64,000 bases of DNA from Phymatolithon calcareum. Its lineage: Eukaryota > Rhodophyta > Florideophyceae > Hapalidiales. Made by a program: the position numbers and the translations under genes. Position 1 is the first letter of the stretch. Every line of letters starts with the position of its first letter. This document shows positions 60,170 through 64,000 of the stretch, piece after piece. The notes under the pieces were generated by a model. It saw only the letters and a program-made list of their open reading frames with translations. It was not told the origin of the DNA and ran no database searches. Where the stretch lies: positions 372,001-436,000 of the forward strand of contig OZ345385.1 in assembly GCA_977006965.1 (NCBI GenBank), given 5' to 3'.

Positions 60170-60255
60170 CGAGCTTAGTGGGTTTCGAACCGGCGATTGA
60201 TCATATGTGCCATCATCCAGTTCTAAGTGTAAGGAAACCCACTCAACCACGCTCT
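60170..60255 (-). tRNA. tRNA-like sequence (decayed)
   Basis: The minus strand has an A-box-like GTGGTTGAGTGGGTT and a B-box GGTTCGAAACC at the right spacing, with GAGC/GCTC able to pair at the ends. The T stem does not close and I cannot place an anticodon, so a pseudo-tRNA or tRNA-derived SINE is likelier than a working gene. Confidence 0.35.
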
Positions 60256-60699
60256 GGTAAGCAACAGAACGGGTGTTCCTTTCATATCAGAAATTATTAG
60301 ACATTCACATTGTTGTACTTTCCGTAATTTCATTTTACGTTAGAGTTAGATCTTGTACTATCGTAGTCAATATAAGTGTTACAACACTCCGCATTTGATA
60401 AAGAAAAGCAAGCTCACCCCGAGAACAGGACCAGCCTAGCACTGTTACTCACTATATCCAACTATCAACACATTTCACTCCACGCTGCGCTTCTCCGCTA
60501 TTCTTTTGCCATGCACTGTAATTCTGTTGGCATATCGAAGGTGATAAATCAGTAGGTCACATAAGAGGATGCAGAAGCTGGACGATTCGCCGCACCCATG
60601 GTGCGGACTCAACATGCCTATGATACTTCGTACGTGGAAGAGAAGTGCTCTTGGTCTGCGCGCACTTCCTGTTCTTACGTCAACCGCTTTTGCTCACAT

Positions 60700-60990
60700 A
60701 CAAAAATCAAAACAATAGACAAATAATCATAGAGCTACTTTGTTATGTCATGTGCAACACAGGGCAGGAACAGTTAGCGCCTCCAGGTTAAGGAAGAAGC
60801 TAAATGATTGCAGGAAGACAAAAGTATTATATTGAAAACAATTAGAGGGGAAAAGCTCTGACCATGGTCTCACGTGGCAAGCGAATTTAAATCTGTACTA
60901 CGAAGCGTAGCGGAATGAAACCAGTGAGCAATTCAAGTTAGAGAGTTGTAGGATTTTTAATCCAAGTTTATTTAAAACCTCTAAAGACTT
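60700..60990. repeat. Second copy of the 54760 repeat, cut by the Gypsy element
   Basis: It aligns with 54760-55040 up to CTAAAGACTTCC, where the copy at 55040 continues GAAGATATGGGC but this one switches to TGTAGACACG. The switch marks the Gypsy 5' end. Confidence 0.65.
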
Positions 60991-60992
60991 CC

Positions 60993-61400
60993 TGTAGACA
61001 CGCAATATTGCAGGGGTGTAATGAACAACCATTATCACAATCGACCTAGGAGCTCTATAACGGCTCCTTGTTATCTATCCACCGACGCTGACAACACAGT
61101 ATCGTGAACGACTCTTCCAAGAGGAACAAACGGATTTATCACAGACGTAGACTAACACTCAACGTAATATTAGTCTATCATCGGTTAGTGCCCCCCCTCT
61201 TTGCAGGGTGTGCAATCGCTCGCCCCCGCCCTATTTAAGCGGCGATTCTGATCTCATCTTAGACAGAGGCATCGCATCACAGAGACATCACCCCTTTTCA
61301 AGATAAACTCCAACCCTTATCTTTTCACTTCCAGTGATTACAGAAATTTCTGTCCTGCAGGAGCACGTCTGAGTGATAAGAAGAAGATTGTTCAAGTTTT
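60993..61400 (+). repeat. Probable 5' LTR and leader of the Gypsy element
   Basis: It starts TGTAGACACG at a break in an older repeat. A TATA-like CCCTATTTAAGC lies at 61222-61233, and a 14-bp palindrome ACAGAAATTTCTGT at 61340-61353. The second LTR is outside or absent, so the 3' edge of the LTR and the primer site cannot be set. Confidence 0.5.
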
Positions 61401-61403
61401 GAT

Positions 61404-61952
61404 TTGGAAATGGAAGACCATCAAACCATCGGCGCAACCTACCGATCGGCAACCAACCGCCACACTATTCCAACCCGTGAGCCATCCGATTTTACGGAGT
61501 CTCGACCCAAGAGTTGTGACAGGGTTTTTGAAGGAGAGGAACGGTACGAAGATGAGGTCAACGAGAAGAAGAAGGAAGTCCCGTCGATGACGGTAGCATC
61601 TTACAAGGTGTCAATCGATAGGAGCATTCTAGAGTCAATGTTCTTCCTAGGGAAGTTCAATGACATATCAAGAGCTAAAACAGCTGGAGCTCTTACATCA
61701 AACGATATTCAAAAATTTATTGAAGGTTTGCTACAGAAGAATGAAGAAGAAGAGGTACACCCGGAAATCATAGAGAAGGCGCTAAACAACCTTCGAATGC
61801 CAATGCACGTCGTGCAAGCGGAGGCAAGGATTCTGGAGTTTGCTACAAATTTCTTCTCAAGATTAAAAGAAGCTGGGTACCCGAACTTCAAGCAAAAAAA
61901 TCCGAAGAAAACCATATCGCTCATGCAGGATAAGGTTTCCCAACAAATTTGA
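61404..61952 (+). CDS. Gypsy gag, N-terminal part
   Basis: A 182-codon frame that starts at the ATG 61410 or just before it (MEDHQTIGATYRSA). It is charged and helical (ERYEDEVNEKKKEV, then FLGKFNDISRAKTAGALTSN), as in Ty3/Gypsy capsid proteins. It ends SQQI at a stop overlapped by the next frame, which is -1 relative to it. Confidence 0.65.
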   Translation: MEMEDHQTIGATYRSATNRHTIPTREPSDFTESRPKSCDRVFEGEERYEDEVNEKKKEVPSMTVASYKVSIDRSILESMFFLGKFNDISRAKTAGALTSNDIQKFIEGLLQKNEEEEVHPEIIEKALNNLRMPMHVVQAEARILEFATNFFSRLKEAGYPNFKQKNPKKTISLMQDKVSQQI

Positions 61953-62896
61953 AGAAGGTAATGCAAAGGCACCTCGAATATCAGCAAGGGTTGAAGGAGG
62001 ACCTCAGAGCCTATATCAATTTATTGTGCAAGGAAGCTGAGATATCCCAAAGGGCAGAAGGCATGCGCCCTAAGGGTACACCATCAACACCGAAGAATAC
62101 GCAAACATCTGGATCCCAAGTGGACACGAAACTACAGAAATGGATTCCAGTATGTCTTAATCCTCCATGTAAGGACAAAGGAAAAAGGCACTTTCTATGC
62201 GACTGCGAAGATTGCGAGGAAGAAGAGAAGAAACGTCTACTGGAGGAACAGAAAAAGAAGAAAAAGAACAAGAAAGGCGCGAAGAAAATGTCGAGCGGAA
62301 ACAGCGACGCGTATCCCACAAATACCACACTCATCAAGGCAAGATTTGGGGGAGTAGAGTCAAGAATGATATGCGCAGATGCGGGCTCAGATATCAATCT
62401 GATCCCTCCGGACCTTTATCCAACTTTAATGGAAACCGGGGCCCGAATTGAAACAAGGACGTTCCAAAATGAACGCAAATATGGATTGGCAGCAGCAACC
62501 AATTCAGAGAAGGAGCCTATCTATATCTCCTGTAATAAGGAGGTGAATGTTACAACAGAACTCTTCATCCGCCATGCAAAAACGCGCACAATACGAGAAT
62601 TGGTATGGCAGGTTGCAAATCAAGAGGTTAACGAGCCTCTACTTGGACGACCAATACTCGAAGCACTTGGTCTGGACACAAAAAGCGTCCTTGATGCAGC
62701 ATGTGATCGATATGAAAGTGTTATGCAAGCTGATGATCTCATCGATGAGAAGCAGTATCGTGAAGGATCAATTGCGAGAATCATGTCAGATGGAATATAT
62801 CATTCCGACAAGGCCGCTTCTGATTACGATGACGGATCTGACAGTGATGAAGACTGGTTAGACTTCGGTATTGATACCAAGAAGGAGATGGACTAA
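61949..62896 (+). CDS. Gypsy gag C-terminus and protease
   Basis: It continues in the -1 frame: a Cys/His region CLNPPCKDKGKRHFLCDCED, a Lys/Glu-rich stretch, then the retropepsin motif ICADAGSDINLIP (D-A-G in place of D-S/T-G) and a LLGRPILEALG flap-side motif typical of Gypsy proteases. The end is very acidic (YDDGSDSDEDWLDFGI). The stop TAA at 62894-62896 is the only break before the RT frame, which is in the same phase. Confidence 0.8.
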   Translation: MKKVMQRHLEYQQGLKEDLRAYINLLCKEAEISQRAEGMRPKGTPSTPKNTQTSGSQVDTKLQKWIPVCLNPPCKDKGKRHFLCDCEDCEEEEKKRLLEEQKKKKKNKKGAKKMSSGNSDAYPTNTTLIKARFGGVESRMICADAGSDINLIPPDLYPTLMETGARIETRTFQNERKYGLAAATNSEKEPIYISCNKEVNVTTELFIRHAKTRTIRELVWQVANQEVNEPLLGRPILEALGLDTKSVLDAACDRYESVMQADDLIDEKQYREGSIARIMSDGIYHSDKAASDYDDGSDSDEDWLDFGIDTKKEMD

Positions 62897-62908
62897 GCTC
62901 TGGCCAAA

Positions 62909-63510
62909 ATGGTGACTAAATCAGGCGAAGAAGGTCTGTCAAAACCGGGACAGGAGACGTTAAGCGAGATGCTAGACACGTATCGAGAAGTTTTCCGATT
63001 ACGCCTTGGAAATGACCGGCATGCTAAGTTCGAGCCGATGAAAGTCGTATTGAAGCCCGGCACCACACCAGTGATATGCAAGCAGAGGCGATACACAGCC
63101 GATCAACGCGATTTCATGTTCAAGAATATGTCCAAGCTACAGGAGTATGGGTTTATTGCGCCTAACTCAAACGCCACGTGGGCCGCAGCACCACTGTTAG
63201 TACCCGAAGCACTACCAGCAAATTATCGAATGACATTTGATTTAACCCCGGCGAATGCAAGCACTGTACCTGTGTCATGGCCAATGCCGAATATTGATGC
63301 AGAACTCATGGATGTCGCTGGGAGCAAGTTCTTTCCTACGATGGACTTTTGCAGGGGGTACTGGCAACTGCCCCTGGACGAAGAAGGTCAGAATGCGCAC
63401 AGTTTCCACACGCCATTTGGGATATTCAAGCCATTACGGACATTACAATGTCGCAAAACGGCAATGAACAGTTTAGAACAAAGAGAGTTTATTACCTTTC
63501 GCGCGCTCAG
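62909..63510 (+). pseudogene. Gypsy reverse transcriptase, truncated before YxDD
   Basis: It encodes NATWAAAPLLVPEALPANYR, MTFDLTPANASTVPVSWPMP (the RxxxDL region), FFPTMDFCRGYWQLPLDEE (first catalytic Asp) and HSFHTPFGIFKPLRTLQ. A frameshift at about 63450 leads to QNGNEQF, and the element breaks off near 63510. The YxDD motif, RNase H and integrase are missing. Confidence 0.85.
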
Positions 63511-63559
63511 CGTTGTAGAACCTCGCGAAGGTCCACGTGCTGTTAAAGAATGTCGCCAC

Positions 63560-64000
63560 ACACCAGTTAGTCTTAGTGATCTGCTATGACCGCTGGTTTC
63601 CCAAACGGGGACCGGGCATGGCGAGACGCCTGCACCAGCCACTTCTCTCCGTGTGCTCCCGGAAGGAGCACTGAGCCGACCAAGACTTGGTGATTCTTAT
63701 TCCAACTGCCTTCCGATACAATGCTGTGCTCGGGTGCTGTCGCATTTATACCATTCCGAATCTGGTCATCGGCGCTGGAGTATGAAGCGGCGCTCATCCC
63801 GAGCCAGTTAGACTGTCTCCGAATTTACTGTCTTGCTATGAGAAACAGGCGGCAGTGTGCGAGACGGAGCCACTTGAGACCCGTTGTTTCTTGTCTTCTC
63901 GACAGCGATTATTCCCGACCTCGAATTTGCAACATACAAGGTGCGATGACCAGCGGAGCGAATTTCAATCCCGAGTCGAACCGTGCTTTGTGAGCCTGCG
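63560..64000. other. No recognised feature
   Basis: Frames of up to 90 codons on both strands with no recognised motif and no repeat partner in the window. Confidence 0.4.

Noticed and set aside
61940-61955. Canonical -1 frameshift heptamer between Gypsy gag and protease
   Set aside because: AAATTTG is present but in the wrong phase for the X-XXY-YYZ rule, so I only note the -1 relation.
1-64000. CRISPR arrays, rRNA genes, bacterial operons
   Set aside because: No regularly spaced repeats, no rRNA-like conserved stretches and no bacterial gene organisation are visible.

Overview
This is a eukaryotic nuclear window. It has no operons, ribosome-binding sites, rRNA or CRISPR. It is a graveyard of transposable elements with very few candidate host genes. 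One intron-bearing gene can be modelled, with compact GT-AG introns of about 46-90 nt. The mix of non-LTR retrotransposons (LINEs), Copia and Gypsy elements, MULE, hAT and TIR elements, together with short introns, would fit an algal or other protist genome. A red alga is my guess, but the sequence alone does not prove it.

Layout. 0-6 kb: degenerate LINE pieces, mostly on the minus strand, with several different 3' ends (TTC-repeat, TAC-repeat, ATG-repeat and 'ATATCCCC' types). 6-12 kb: AT-rich and unassigned DNA with a 27-bp perfect inverted repeat and a 1.1-kb TIR element (8385-9493). 12-16 kb: LINE pieces, a tandem duplication, and half of a 290-bp inverted duplication whose partner lies at 38 kb. 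16.3-16.7 kb: a broken WD40 gene. 16.7-26.5 kb: a dense LINE block. It includes a LINE nested in another LINE (17.6-18.7 kb) and the best preserved LINE (20.96-23.69 kb), which has an ORF1, a complete AP-type endonuclease and a C-terminal region but has lost its reverse transcriptase. 28-30 kb: GC-rich unique DNA hit by two short LINE insertions. 32-35 kb: more LINE ends. 35.9-37.6 kb: a candidate host ORF interrupted by a LINE that carries a MULE. 38.5-39.9 kb: a deleted hAT element. 41.8-43.6 kb and 58.4-59.0 kb: two copies of a WD40 pseudogene, the first split by a LINE. 43.65-49.21 kb: a Copia element with both LTRs, the right LTR split by a LINE. 50.7-53.3 kb: the standout locus, a single-copy-looking multi-exon gene. 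55.9-58.3 kb: a LINE with a full but frame-broken RT. 61-63.5 kb: the 5' part of a Gypsy element.

The most interesting locus is 50.7-53.3 kb. Phase-compatible introns join an N-terminal domain I do not recognise, a Cys/His cluster, a long glutamine-rich coiled coil, and a bZIP basic region with a leucine zipper. A fold-back palindrome (14-bp and 71-bp arms) sits exactly between the basic region and the zipper and puts the zipper out of frame.

Many insertions carry target-site duplications (9-14 bp) that I read directly. The window is therefore a datable stack of nested events. Most LINE families share a C-terminal motif after the RT (R-x-L-A-x-K-W-x-F-G-R-F-P-P-x-S-T) that I cannot match to a named domain. 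LINE family letters (A, A2, B, C, D, E, H) are my own working labels.
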